Source: SLSG01 sp964477035
GTDB lineage: Bacteria; Bacteroidota; Bacteroidia; Bacteroidales; UBA7960
Reading direction: 5' to 3'
DNA: 64,000 bases
NCBI GenBank assembly: GCA_964477035.1
Contig: CAYZCW010000002.1
Location: 248,001-312,000, forward strand
The notes under the pieces are model-generated. The model did no database searches, was not told where the DNA came from, and saw only the letters and a program-made list of their open reading frames with translations. Shown one piece after another: positions 1 through 8,302 of the stretch (its first letter is position 1; every line of letters begins with the position of its first letter). The position numbers were made by a program, and so were the translations under genes.

Positions 1-42
1 CAGAGGCCCCATCTTTTTCGTCGTCTTATCGAATATGTCCAC
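1..42 (-). CDS. Start of a gene cut by the left edge; possibly an AONS/glycine C-acetyltransferase-like PLP enzyme
   Basis: Only about 14 codons lie inside the window. Read on the minus strand from a GTG they give MDIFDKTTKKMGPL. No ATG occurs in frame before a stop at 79-81, so GTG at 40-42 is the likely start. The peptide resembles the N-terminus of the Bacteroidota alpha-oxoamine-synthase-like family (serine palmitoyltransferase/2-amino-3-ketobutyrate ligase type), whose members begin with a similar MGPLG stretch. That resemblance is from memory and rests on very few residues. A -7 box at 74-81 in the right orientation supports a gene start here. The M23 peptidase gene ends 128 bases upstream. 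Confidence 0.4.
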   Translation of the reverse strand, partial: MDIFDKTTKKMGPL

Positions 43-73
43 GATCTTTATGATTTTTTGTGAAATTGAATTG

Positions 74-110
74 CAAAACTAATCATTTCATCCGATTCTC
101 GGCAGGCAAA
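74..110 (-). promoter_or_regulatory. Candidate promoter of the gene at the left edge
   Basis: On the minus strand TAGTTTTG (81 to 74) fits the Bacteroidota -7 consensus TAnnTTTG. A TTTG lies at 110-107, but the 25-base spacer is longer than the usual 17-23. The predicted transcript would start near 68, about 25 bases before the GTG. Confidence 0.35.
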
Positions 111-170
111 TCGATGCATGGCAGCCGGCGATATTCACAAAGCTCTGTATATCTGCATTATAGATGTTTT

Positions 171-875
171 TTACGTCACATTGCCGGGGAAAAGCCCCTG
201 GAAAAACACGGCAGGATCAGGGCAAACCTCCCGGAAATGGGGGCATTCTTCCGGTGTGCACACTCCGGGAAAGTCTCCCTGATGCCCTGACATGTCGGCA
301 ATGATTTGAAAATGCAGGTGGGGAGGCCAGTTTCCATTGACTTCAGGCGGGCCCACACGGCACAAAAGCTGCCCCTGGCGCAGGGGCTGGTCGGCTTCCA
401 GCCCCTGGAGGGACTCCCGGTCGAGGTGACCGTAGAGGGTGAAAAAGGCCTGGCCTTCAAGCTGGTGACGGACGATGATCGTGGGACCGTAATCGCCGAA
501 TTGACGGTTCTCCCGGAAACTGTGTATGCGCCCCTCCAGGGGAAGATACACCGGGGTTCCCGCCCGGGCCCACACATCGATTCCCAGATGAATGCTCCTT
601 GGAGTCCGCCCCCCCCGGTTGAAAAGGGCACTTCGACGGTATACCGCACGGTCCTCCAGATAACCTCCATAGGCATAGCGGGCCCCATTCCGGGACAGCT
701 GGGCGTTGATGTAGGCATCCAGAGCCAGGGTATCGGAAAAATCGATGGCCTCCAGCTCCGTGTTTTCAATGCCCAGATTGGCAAGGCAGGTATTGCCGGG
801 CACCAGTTCCGGATCAAACAGGGAAGAGAACCCTGTATGGTGGCGTTTCAACAGCGGGGAAAGGGCTTGTTTCAT
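171..875 (-). CDS. M23 family metallopeptidase (LytM-like), cytoplasmic type
   Basis: A 234-residue protein with a C-terminal peptidase M23 domain. The zinc ligands are visible as H96 and D100 in HLGID and H186/H188 in HLH, with a further His at 150 in YGH. Family members cleave peptide cross-bridges of peptidoglycan or related peptides. There is no signal peptide or membrane segment. The surrounding motifs (GTPVY, DYGPTII, PPHLHFQI) resemble the M23 domains that occur fused to class III aminotransferases or urea transporters rather than classical secreted endopeptidases, so the substrate is uncertain. The ATG at 875 was chosen because it follows the uvrB stop by one base and has an AGGAG-like purine run upstream inside uvrB. 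It is the last complete gene of the mutL-uvrB run. Confidence 0.8.
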   Translation of the reverse strand: MKQALSPLLKRHHTGFSSLFDPELVPGNTCLANLGIENTELEAIDFSDTLALDAYINAQLSRNGARYAYGGYLEDRAVYRRSALFNRGGRTPRSIHLGIDVWARAGTPVYLPLEGRIHSFRENRQFGDYGPTIIVRHQLEGQAFFTLYGHLDRESLQGLEADQPLRQGQLLCRVGPPEVNGNWPPHLHFQIIADMSGHQGDFPGVCTPEECPHFREVCPDPAVFFQGLFPGNVT

Positions 876-876
876 A

Positions 877-2898
877 TCAGAGGAATTTCTCCTGGAATAG
901 TTTTTCCAGGGCGTACAAATCATCCCTCAGGCGGGCGGCTTCCAGAAAGTCAAGCGCCTTGGCCGCCGCCGTCATGTCCTTGCGTACACCCTGAATGGCC
1001 TTTTGAAGCTGTTCCTTGTTCATGTACCGAATGACCGGGTCGGCAGCCAGGTTGACCTCCTGCTGCTCCACATAGGCAGCCGCCTTCACCGGCCCTGCCA
1101 CACTGGCCTGCCCATGGATCGAACCGACCGTTTTCCGGATCTGGGCAGGGGTGATGTTGTTTTCCAGGTTGTACCTGGTCTGTTTTTGCCGCTTGTAATC
1201 CGTGGCTTCCATGGCCAGTCTCATGGAACGGGTGATCTTGTCGGCATACATGATCACCCTGGAATTGATGTTGCGTGCCGCCCTCCCGGCTGTCTGTATC
1301 AGGGAGCGCTCAGACCGGAGGAAACCTTCCTTGTCGGCATCGAGTATGGCCACCAGGGACACTTCCGGCAGGTCCAGTCCCTCCCTGAGCAGGTTCACCC
1401 CCACCAGCACATCGAATTTTCCCAGGCGCAGCTCGCGCAGGATCTCCACCCGTTCCAGGGTGTCCACATCGCTGTGTATGAAGCGGCAGCGGATCCCGGC
1501 CTGAGACAGGTATTTGCTGAGTTCCTCGGTCATTCTCTTGGTAAGGGTGGTCACAAGCACCCGCTCATGAACCTCGGTACGCTTTTGGATTTCTTCCAGA
1601 AGATCGTCCACCTGGTTCAAACTGGGCCGGACGTCAATCTCCGGCTCCAACAGACCCGTTGGCCGGATCACTTGTTCGACCACGACCCCCTCACTGCGGT
1701 TCAGTTCATAATCGGCCGGTGTGGCGCTGACGAAGATGACCTGGTTCATCAGGGCTTCAAACTCCTCGAATTTCAAAGGCCTGTTGTCCAAAGCAGCGGG
1801 CAACCTGAATCCGTATTCGACCAGGTTTTGCTTTCTGGAGAAATCCCCTCCGTACATGGCATGCACCTGCGGAATGGTCGCATGGCTTTCGTCCACCACC
1901 ATCAGAAAATCCTCCGGAAAATAATCCAGCAGACAAAAGGGTCTGGAGCCTGGTTTGCGGCCGTCAAAATAGCGGGAATAGTTCTCAATACCGGAGCAAT
2001 AGCCCAACTCCCGGATCATTTCCAGGTCGTAGTTCACCCTGTCTTCCAGCCTTTTGGCCTCCAGGGCCTTGCCATTCTCCTGCAGGAACGCGACACGATG
2101 CAACAGGTCATCCTGGATCTCACGAATGGCCTGTTTCATGCGGTCTCCCGAGGTCACAAAAATGTTGGCTGGGTAAATGGAGAGGTGCTCCATCTCCCCC
2201 GTCTTCTGTCCCGTTTCTGGCTGAAAAGTCTCCAGGGCCTCGATTTCGTCCCCCCAGAAGAGGATGCGGCAAGCATGATCGGCATAGGCCGGAAAAACAT
2301 CCACCGTATCCCCCTGAACCCGGAAGGTTCCCCGGATAAAATCCGCCTGGGTCCGGCTGTGCAGGCTGGCCACAAGGCGGTGCAAAAGGGCATTGCGGCT
2401 GATGACCTGTCCTTTTGAAAGCCTGATGATGTTTGCGTTGAAGTCGTCCGGATTGCCGATCCCGTAGATGCAGGAGACGGAACTGACCACGATCACATCC
2501 CGGCGGCCGGAAAGCAGGGTGCTGGAGGCACTCAGCCGCAGTTTCTCGATCTCATCGTTGATGCTCAGATCCTTTTCAATGTAGGTATTCGAGGAAGGGA
2601 TGTAGGCTTCTGGCTGGTAGTAGTCGTAATAGGAAACAAAATATTCCACGGCATTGTGGGGGAAAAACTGCCTGAACTCCCCATAAAGCTGGGCAGCCAG
2701 GGTCTTGTTATGGCTAAGAACCAGGGTGGGTTTCTGAACCCTTTCAATGACATTGGCCACGGTAAAGGTCTTGCCCGACCCGGTCACCCCAAGCAGGGTC
2801 TGGAAGGGCATCCCTTCCTCCAGGCCCTTCACCAGTTGGTTGATGGCTTCCGGCTGGTCGCCGGTGGGCTGGAATTCCGATGTAAGTTGAAACCGCAT
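877..2898 (-). CDS. uvrB: Excinuclease ABC subunit B
   Basis: UvrB is the DNA-damage-verifying helicase-like subunit of nucleotide excision repair. It is loaded by UvrA and recruits UvrC. The 673-residue length is normal. Visible features are the Walker A motif GVTGSGKT near residue 37, the beta-hairpin region rich in Tyr (YFVSYYDYYQPEAYIP, about residues 88-105), the helicase motifs including LLREGLDLPEVSLV and QTAGRAARN, and a C-terminal UVR domain (about 630-670) that contacts UvrC. It lies 18 bases after a rhomboid gene and one base before the M23 gene, so it is co-transcribed with them. No separate promoter is visible. Confidence 0.98.
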   Translation of the reverse strand: MRFQLTSEFQPTGDQPEAINQLVKGLEEGMPFQTLLGVTGSGKTFTVANVIERVQKPTLVLSHNKTLAAQLYGEFRQFFPHNAVEYFVSYYDYYQPEAYIPSSNTYIEKDLSINDEIEKLRLSASSTLLSGRRDVIVVSSVSCIYGIGNPDDFNANIIRLSKGQVISRNALLHRLVASLHSRTQADFIRGTFRVQGDTVDVFPAYADHACRILFWGDEIEALETFQPETGQKTGEMEHLSIYPANIFVTSGDRMKQAIREIQDDLLHRVAFLQENGKALEAKRLEDRVNYDLEMIRELGYCSGIENYSRYFDGRKPGSRPFCLLDYFPEDFLMVVDESHATIPQVHAMYGGDFSRKQNLVEYGFRLPAALDNRPLKFEEFEALMNQVIFVSATPADYELNRSEGVVVEQVIRPTGLLEPEIDVRPSLNQVDDLLEEIQKRTEVHERVLVTTLTKRMTEELSKYLSQAGIRCRFIHSDVDTLERVEILRELRLGKFDVLVGVNLLREGLDLPEVSLVAILDADKEGFLRSERSLIQTAGRAARNINSRVIMYADKITRSMRLAMEATDYKRQKQTRYNLENNITPAQIRKTVGSIHGQASVAGPVKAAAYVEQQEVNLAADPVIRYMNKEQLQKAIQGVRKDMTAAAKALDFLEAARLRDDLYALEKLFQEKFL

Positions 2899-2916
2899 GC
2901 AACCAGTCTGAAAGAC

Positions 2917-3813
2917 TCAGGGTTTGTCCCCCATTTTAAACAGGAATTGCTTTTCTTGTTTGCTCAGGCTGTCATACCCCCTTTGAGATATCTTATCCAG
3001 GATGGCGTTCATTTTTTCCCGGTCTTCAGCGCGCCTGTCGTTGAATTCTTCATCGGTCACCGGACGGTCGCGCTGGTATTCCACACGAAGGCGGGGCCTG
3101 CGGCTAAACACCCGGATCAGGGCATCCATCCATAACCCGGCAAGACGCGCAGGGTCCCTGCCTTTTTTCAGCAGGGAGGCATAGGCAAATCCCCACAGGG
3201 CCCCGCCCAGATGGGCCAGGTGACCGCCCGGGTTGCCCTTGTCGATGCTGATCAGGTCCATGACCACAAAAAACAGGGCGATGTATTTCAGACGCACCCG
3301 CCCCAACAGCAAAAGGGGCAGCTGGTAATTGGGCATGTAGACGGCAATGGCGATGAATATGGCCAGCACGGAAGCAGAGGCCCCGATGGCCACGGCATGG
3401 GAAACCACCTGTTCAAAGGCGGGAAACACATTGAAAGAAACCACATAGACGATGCCGCCGGCCAGCCCTCCGAACAAATAGGTGGGCACCAGCCTGCCCT
3501 GTCCGATGAAATCCGAGAACAACCGCCCCCCCACATACAGCACGACCATATTGAACAGCACATGCAGCAGGTCAAAATGCAGAAACATATAGGTAAAAAG
3601 GGTCCATGGACGGTGAAGGATCACGTGCACATTGGAGGAGATGCCCAGCCAGTGACTGATGGCTTCTCCGGCTTCTCCCTGATTGAACAGGTAGAGTACC
3701 ACGCGCACCAGGCTGATACCGACGAACACCAGCAGGTTAATCCCCACCAGGCGGGCAAGGGCCGAGCCCTTAAAGAAGAATTGCCTGATTTCGGACCAGA
3801 GGCTCGTTTGCAT
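2917..3813 (-). CDS. Rhomboid family intramembrane serine protease (first of two)
   Basis: A 298-residue polytopic protein with the rhomboid signature: HVLFN (H84, N88) in the second helix, the Ser motif GAS (S146) and the His of HLGG (H201). Rhomboids cut substrates within or next to a transmembrane helix. The residue after the nucleophile is Ala (GASA) instead of the usual Gly. A cytoplasmic tail of about 80 residues after the last helix is charged (RPRLRVEYQRDRPVTDEEF onward). Such tails are common in Bacteroidota rhomboids, and their function is unknown to me. The gene sits 26 bases downstream of a second rhomboid gene and 18 bases upstream of uvrB. Confidence 0.9.
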   Translation of the reverse strand: MQTSLWSEIRQFFFKGSALARLVGINLLVFVGISLVRVVLYLFNQGEAGEAISHWLGISSNVHVILHRPWTLFTYMFLHFDLLHVLFNMVVLYVGGRLFSDFIGQGRLVPTYLFGGLAGGIVYVVSFNVFPAFEQVVSHAVAIGASASVLAIFIAIAVYMPNYQLPLLLLGRVRLKYIALFFVVMDLISIDKGNPGGHLAHLGGALWGFAYASLLKKGRDPARLAGLWMDALIRVFSRRPRLRVEYQRDRPVTDEEFNDRRAEDREKMNAILDKISQRGYDSLSKQEKQFLFKMGDKP

Positions 3814-3839
3814 ACGATCTATGCTGGATTAAAATGCAT

Positions 3840-4595
3840 TCAATAAAAAATTTCCCGGCGGCGGCGCCAATACCTGATAAGCAGAAACCCGAACACCATG
3901 CCACCAAGGTGTGCAAAATGGGCAATATTGTCACCCGGGCGGCTTGTCAGCCCGAAAAACAATTCCATCACCCCGTAGCCGATCACAAAATACTTGGCTT
4001 TGACGGGCAAAGCAAAGAACAGGTATATGTAACTGTTGGGGAAGAACATGCCGAATGCAAGCAGGATCCCGAACACAGCCCCGGATGCCCCGACGGTCGG
4101 TATAAAATATTTGGCAAGGTAGTAGACCAGGTTACGCTCTGAGAGGCCGGGCAGGACGTTGTAGGATCCGGTTTCCACGAAACGGGCCAGGTCGGCTGCA
4201 GAATACCCCGCCGCCAAAAGCTCCCCACGCAGGCTGAGGGCCTCAAGATAGGTCACACCCAGGTGGAGAAAGGCCGCCCCGAAACCGGTGACCAGATAAT
4301 AAACCAGGAAACGCCGTCCGCCCATGAGGTTCTCAATGGCGGTTCCAAACATCCACAGGGCGAACATGTTAAAAAAGATGTGGGAAAAGTTGGCATGCAT
4401 GAACATGTGCGTGACCAACTGGTAGGGCTCGAACCTGGGGGAACCCGGCAGGTGGAGTCCCAGGGCCCGGATCAGGTCCATGTTGAAAGTGGACCCCAGG
4501 GAAATGGTGGCAAGGAAAAAAAGTCCGTTGATGATCAACAGGTTCTTAACCACCGGGGGAAGCAGGCTGAATCCGCCTGGCCTGAATTGTGCCAT
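3840..4595 (-). CDS. Rhomboid family intramembrane serine protease (second of two)
   Basis: A 251-residue membrane protein with canonical rhomboid residues: HANFSHIFFN (H72, N76), GASG with nucleophile S171, and HLGG with H229. It differs from its neighbour by a roughly 40-residue insertion between helices (about 118-155) and by lacking the long cytoplasmic tail. Only about six basic residues follow the last helix. Endogenous substrates cannot be read from the sequence. The two rhomboids are probably an old tandem pair that has diverged, since their loops and tails do not align. A 110-base gap separates it from mutL and carries a candidate -7 box. Confidence 0.92.
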   Translation of the reverse strand: MAQFRPGGFSLLPPVVKNLLIINGLFFLATISLGSTFNMDLIRALGLHLPGSPRFEPYQLVTHMFMHANFSHIFFNMFALWMFGTAIENLMGGRRFLVYYLVTGFGAAFLHLGVTYLEALSLRGELLAAGYSAADLARFVETGSYNVLPGLSERNLVYYLAKYFIPTVGASGAVFGILLAFGMFFPNSYIYLFFALPVKAKYFVIGYGVMELFFGLTSRPGDNIAHFAHLGGMVFGFLLIRYWRRRREIFY

Positions 4596-4695
4596 TTGAA
4601 AAATCCTTTTTTGTCAAAAGATAAACATCCGGAGGATGTAAAAGTTCGGGACCGGAACCGGGCAAACAGCCGCAGGCCCGGGCTCGTAAACCCTG

Positions 4696-4703
4696 CAAAG
4701 ATA
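4696..4703 (-). promoter_or_regulatory. Candidate -7 box upstream of the rhomboid-uvrB genes
   Basis: TATCTTTG on the minus strand fits TAnnTTTG and lies just beyond the mutL stop. No good -33 element is visible. A short hairpin (ACATCC/GGATGT, 4625-4639) lies between it and the rhomboid start. Internal transcription of rhomboid-rhomboid-uvrB from here is possible. Confidence 0.3.
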
Positions 4704-4705
4704 AT

Positions 4706-6541
4706 CTATTTAAACTTTTCCCCCAGTTCCTCCATGGTCAGAAGACGCACGGTCGGCTTGCCGGCCGGCGACTGGTAAGGCATGCTGCAGGCGAAGAGGT
4801 CTTCGGTGAGGGCCCCCATCTCTTCCTGCCCAAGCACTTTGCCGTATTTCAGGGACAAGCGTTTGGCAAGCGACCTGGCCAGGTTGGTGGCAATATCGTC
4901 CCGGATCTCCATGCGGTTCTTCTGGAATTGTTCCAACAGGCCTTCCATCATCTCCTGCAGTCCCTGGGGGTCATCCCATTGGGCCGGCACAGAATCCACC
5001 ACATAGCTTCCCCCGGATCGCCGGCTGATCCCAAAACCCAGGTCCTTCATCTGGGGAAGGAGGGACTCCAGCAGGGCCGACTCGGCTTCAGCCAGGCGGA
5101 TGGTTTCCGGGAACAAAAGCTGCTGGGAACTTCCTTTCTGCCTTTCGTGCGCCTGGCGTATGCGCTCAAACAAAACGCGCTCATGGGCACGATGCTGGTC
5201 AATGACCATGAGGCCGGAGCGAACGGGCACGAGGATGTAGCGGTTTTGCAACTGGAGGAATTTTTTCTGACTGGGGGTATGTTCCTGATCGTCCCAGTCT
5301 GGCTGAATGCGCGTCTGGACAGGCACTCCCGGGCCAGACTTCTCTTCCGCACCCGGAGCAAAAAGCTTCTCCCAGCTTTCCGGGTCGACCCGGTTGCCCG
5401 CCCCCTGTGCCGGCCTTCCAGCCGCGCCAGGGGAAGTAAAGGGATTGTAATCCGGGTCGATCCGGATGCGGGGAGGGGATGGCCGCGACTCCGGAGCAGG
5501 TCCCAGGTTGTCGAATGCCGTCTCCCTGTCGAAATCCAGGCTCGGAGCGATGTTGTATTTTCCCAGGGCCCTTTTCACGGCAGCCTTCAGGACCTGGTAG
5601 AGGTATCTTTCATCCTGGAACTTGATCTCGGTCTTCGTCGGATGGACATTCACATCGACCTGGTCTGGATCCACCTCCAGGTAGATAAAAAACGAGGGGA
5701 ACATGTCCTCTGGGATGAGTTCTTCATAGGCCGACTCCACTGCATGGGAGAGGTAGGGGGAACGGATGTAGCGCTGGTTGACGAAGAAATATTGTTCTCC
5801 CCGCTTTTTCCGGGCAAATTCCGGTTTCACCACAAAGCCCTCCAGGCTCACAAGCTCGGTATTTTCCCCCACCGGGACCAGGCGCTGATTGTAATGGTTT
5901 CCAAAGAGGTTGACAATCCGTTGTTTTCTTCGTCCGCCGTCGAGCTGGTGGGTAAGCTGCCCGTTCTGGTAGAGCATCATGGCCAGATCCGGACGCGAAA
6001 GGGCCACCCGCTGAAATTCCTGCAATATGTGGTTGCGCTCCACCTGGTCGCCCTTCAAAAAGTTTCTCCTTGCAGGGGTGTTAAAAAACAGGTTCTTAAC
6101 AGAAATATTTGTTCCCACGGGACATTGACAGGCCCGGTGGCTGAGGATCACGGATCCCTCCACAACCACTTCCGTACCCAGGGCATCTGCCGCCGTTCTG
6201 GTTTTTAATTCCACCCTGGCGATGGCGGCAACGGAGGCGAGGGCTTCCCCCCGGAACCCCATGGTCCGGATGCTGAAAAGGTCGCTGGCCTGGCTGATCT
6301 TGGAGGTGGCATGGCGTTCAAAACACAGACGGGCGTCGGTCTCCGACATGCCCTGCCCGTTGTCAATGACCTGGATAAGGGTTTTGCCTGCATCCTTGAT
6401 GACCAGCTGGATGTGGGTGGCCCCTGCATCCACGGCATTCTCCAGCAACTCCTTCACGGCGGACGCAGGCCGCTGAATCACTTCCCCGGCGGCGATCTGG
6501 TTGGCCACGGAGTCTGGAAGCAACTTGATAAAATCAGCCAT
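4706..6541 (-). CDS. mutL: DNA mismatch repair endonuclease MutL
   Basis: MutL couples MutS mismatch recognition to strand incision. The 611-residue protein has the GHKL ATPase N-terminus (IAAGEVIQRPASAVKELLEN, DNGQGM, TMGFRGEAL) and the endonuclease motif DQHRAHERVLFE at 448-459, which keeps the D, Q, H and both E residues of DQHA(X)2E(X)4E. The end of the protein reads FACSMP and SPAGKP where many endonuclease MutLs have ACR and CPHGRP. I recall this variant from other Bacteroidota. The ATG at 6541 was preferred over an in-frame TTG at 6553 because MADFIKLLP matches the family N-terminus. It follows a small membrane-protein gene by 25 bases and shares its promoter. Confidence 0.97.
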   Translation of the reverse strand: MADFIKLLPDSVANQIAAGEVIQRPASAVKELLENAVDAGATHIQLVIKDAGKTLIQVIDNGQGMSETDARLCFERHATSKISQASDLFSIRTMGFRGEALASVAAIARVELKTRTAADALGTEVVVEGSVILSHRACQCPVGTNISVKNLFFNTPARRNFLKGDQVERNHILQEFQRVALSRPDLAMMLYQNGQLTHQLDGGRRKQRIVNLFGNHYNQRLVPVGENTELVSLEGFVVKPEFARKKRGEQYFFVNQRYIRSPYLSHAVESAYEELIPEDMFPSFFIYLEVDPDQVDVNVHPTKTEIKFQDERYLYQVLKAAVKRALGKYNIAPSLDFDRETAFDNLGPAPESRPSPPRIRIDPDYNPFTSPGAAGRPAQGAGNRVDPESWEKLFAPGAEEKSGPGVPVQTRIQPDWDDQEHTPSQKKFLQLQNRYILVPVRSGLMVIDQHRAHERVLFERIRQAHERQKGSSQQLLFPETIRLAEAESALLESLLPQMKDLGFGISRRSGGSYVVDSVPAQWDDPQGLQEMMEGLLEQFQKNRMEIRDDIATNLARSLAKRLSLKYGKVLGQEEMGALTEDLFACSMPYQSPAGKPTVRLLTMEELGEKFK

Positions 6542-6566
6542 AATAGCCTGCAATCAGCATGAGGGT

Positions 6567-6833
6567 CTAGCGGAAAAACACCAGGTACACCAACAGGGAA
6601 ATGACCACCAGGATGATGACCAGCCGCTGTTTGGAGGCCTGACGGTCCCGGGTGCCGGCCCCCCGTTTCCAACGCATGCGCATGCGCTCACGAAGGGCTT
6701 GTTCGTAATCCTGTCCTTCCTGCTCCAGGGCCGTTTTCAGCCGTTTGTCACGCTCATCCTTTTTGGGATCATAAAAGACCGGGCGGTAATTGTACTGTTT
6801 GTTTTTAGGGGTCTTGAAAAAGGTCAGAGCCAT
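6567..6833 (-). CDS. Small tail-anchored membrane protein, conserved upstream of mutL
   Basis: An 88-residue protein with a basic, Tyr-rich N-terminus (FFKTPKNKQYNYRPVFYDP), a charged helical middle rich in Arg/Lys/Glu, and a single hydrophobic helix at the very C-terminus (LVIILVVISLLVYLVFF). It therefore looks like a cytoplasmic protein anchored by its tail. I recall similar short proteins next to mutL in other Bacteroidota but know no function. It is the first gene behind a strong promoter (6870-6901) and lies 25 bases before mutL, so it is co-expressed with mismatch repair. Confidence 0.8.
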   Translation of the reverse strand: MALTFFKTPKNKQYNYRPVFYDPKKDERDKRLKTALEQEGQDYEQALRERMRMRWKRGAGTRDRQASKQRLVIILVVISLLVYLVFFR

Positions 6834-6869
6834 GGGTATGGGGTCTTGGTCCGGGTTGGGTCTTTACTG

Positions 6870-6901
6870 CAAAAATACATATCATTCGGTCCTCAGGCAA
6901 A
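6870..6901 (-). promoter_or_regulatory. Promoter of the small membrane protein - mutL operon
   Basis: On the minus strand TTTG (6901-6898), a 20-base spacer, then TATTTTTG (6877-6870). This is an exact match to the Bacteroidota consensus TTTG-N19-21-TAnnTTTG. Transcription should start near 6864, about 30 bases before the ATG at 6833. Confidence 0.7.
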
Positions 6902-6967
6902 TCCGCCGGGGCCTCCTGCAGAAGAACGGGGATTTACCGCAACACCCTCAAAAACCAGGCCTGCGGA

Positions 6968-7486
6968 TTAAATCCTGCTGAGTGCGGGAACGCGTTTTTC
7001 CAGCAGGTAATAGCCCCCGAAGAACACCCCGCTGTAGAACAGGTCGCCCAGCAGTCCGGCATGAAAGAAAGGAATGGCCATGGTATAAGAGCTGAGCAGG
7101 CCTGCGAAATTCTGGGGATAGAAGGGGCTTCCTGCCCAGACCGCAAAGTTTGTGATCAGAAAGAACAGGAGGGAGCCCGTGATGGTGGCACCCAGCACAT
7201 TGCCAAACCTCACCCGGTCTTTGAGAAGGGTACCCAGCACCACCACCAGGGCAAAACTGACATACACAGGCACCATGAACCCATGGAAACCCAGCAGCAA
7301 GTCACTGATAAAAAGGGCCATCAGGGGAACGGCAAAGGCAAGCCAGCGCTTGCTGATATGGGCGCCCCCAAAAAGTGCGATGGCAGCCACAGGGGTAAAA
7401 TTGGGGTAGTGGGGAATGAGCCGCATGAGGGCTGCAAAGACAACGATTAAACTAACTATCAATACTTTGGAGTGAATTCGATGCAT
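6968..7486 (-). CDS. DUF6580-type integral membrane protein, putative transporter substrate-binding component
   Basis: A 172-residue hydrophobic protein with about five helices. Typical family features are the N-terminal MRLIPHYPNFTPVAAIALFGG and later SDLLLGFHG and VWAGSPFYP segments. The fold is thought to be related to ECF-transporter S components, but no vitamin specificity can be read from the sequence and no riboswitch is visible upstream. It has its own promoter (7540-7572) and lies 134 bases ahead of the small membrane protein gene, so it is probably a separate transcription unit. Confidence 0.75.
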   Translation of the reverse strand: MHRIHSKVLIVSLIVVFAALMRLIPHYPNFTPVAAIALFGGAHISKRWLAFAVPLMALFISDLLLGFHGFMVPVYVSFALVVVLGTLLKDRVRFGNVLGATITGSLLFFLITNFAVWAGSPFYPQNFAGLLSSYTMAIPFFHAGLLGDLFYSGVFFGGYYLLEKRVPALSRI

Positions 7487-7539
7487 GATTTCCTGGGGTT
7501 ATTTGACAAATCTCTCCACGTCTTTTGTGAATCTGCTGA

Positions 7540-7572
7540 CAAAAGTAAAAAAACCTTTTCATATCCAACAAC
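7540..7572 (-). promoter_or_regulatory. Promoter of the DUF6580 gene
   Basis: TACTTTTG (7547-7540, minus strand) fits the -7 consensus. Two overlapping GTTG elements (7572-7566) stand 18-21 bases upstream. The leader would be about 50 bases. Confidence 0.5.
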
Positions 7573-7699
7573 AATGCAGCCATTTTGTTTCCGGCCCTGA
7601 ACCCCGGCCCTGGGCAGCAAATTCTCCCGGATTAAACCTTTTTACCCGGGACCCGTCAAAAGGATAAAACCCGGCCTAAGAACCTTAAAAATTCACATC

Positions 7700-8203
7700 A
7701 TGAAAAAAACCTTGTTTCTCTCATTGGCCTTCCTGTTCACAGCCCTGATGACCCTGGAGGGGGTTGCCCAAAGGCGGTACCCCGGACGCCAGCTGCCGCC
7801 CGCACGCCAGCAAATGTTCGAGCAACAGGCTGGATGGCAGCAGGGATGCCTGTACCTCGAAGGCCTGACCGAAGACCAGCAGGAGGCCATTGCCGCCCTG
7901 CGCAATGTCCGGCTTGAGAAAAGCCTGCAATACCGTGCCCGGATGGACGCCATGCGGGCCAGAAAGCGGGAGCTGATGATCCAGAAATCGCCCGATATGG
8001 GGGAGGTGAACAAAATCATCGACCAGATGGAGGGCCTTCGAAGCAACCACCTCAAGGAGGCAGCAGCCTACCGGCAACAGGTGCGTGAGTTGCTGACCGA
8101 TGAACAGCGGCTGGCATTCGACCGCCTGGGCAAGCACCCGCGGGCAGGCATGGAAAGGGGGCAGGCCGCCAGGCCGGGCCGGTTCCACAGGGGCCGCTGG
8201 TAA
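7700..8203 (+). CDS. Periplasmic Spy/CpxP-like protein with LTxxQ motifs
   Basis: A 167-residue protein with an N-terminal signal peptide (MKKTLFLSLAFLFTALM..., cleavage near VAQ). Its mature part is helical, with LTEDQQEAI and LTDEQRLAF, the repeated LTxxQ motif of Spy/CpxP/CnrX-type periplasmic proteins. Arg and Gln are abundant, and the C-terminus is basic (GRFHRGRW). In proteobacteria such proteins act as ATP-independent chaperones or metal-stress sensors; the role here is inferred only by fold. It stands alone, divergent from the DUF6580 gene, and is followed by a clear terminator. Confidence 0.75.
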   Translation: MKKTLFLSLAFLFTALMTLEGVAQRRYPGRQLPPARQQMFEQQAGWQQGCLYLEGLTEDQQEAIAALRNVRLEKSLQYRARMDAMRARKRELMIQKSPDMGEVNKIIDQMEGLRSNHLKEAAAYRQQVRELLTDEQRLAFDRLGKHPRAGMERGQAARPGRFHRGRW

Positions 8204-8231
8204 GCCGCCAGGCGACACACCGGATGGTAAC

Positions 8232-8270
8232 AAGCCGGACACACCTTCACGGGCTGTCCGGCTTTTTTTT
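8232..8270 (+). terminator. Rho-independent terminator after the Spy-like gene
   Basis: A perfect 10-bp stem, AAGCCGGACA (8232-8241) with TGTCCGGCTT (8255-8264), a 13-base loop, and T residues to 8270. It also separates the gene from the convergent symporter gene. Confidence 0.85.
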
Positions 8271-8302
8271 ATCCCGGGAGCCCTGAGTCCCCTATGCTGC
8301 TT

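Noticed and set aside
1003..2418. A 471-codon frame antisense to uvrB
   Set aside because: The uvrB frame is complete and conserved; the antisense product has no recognisable feature.
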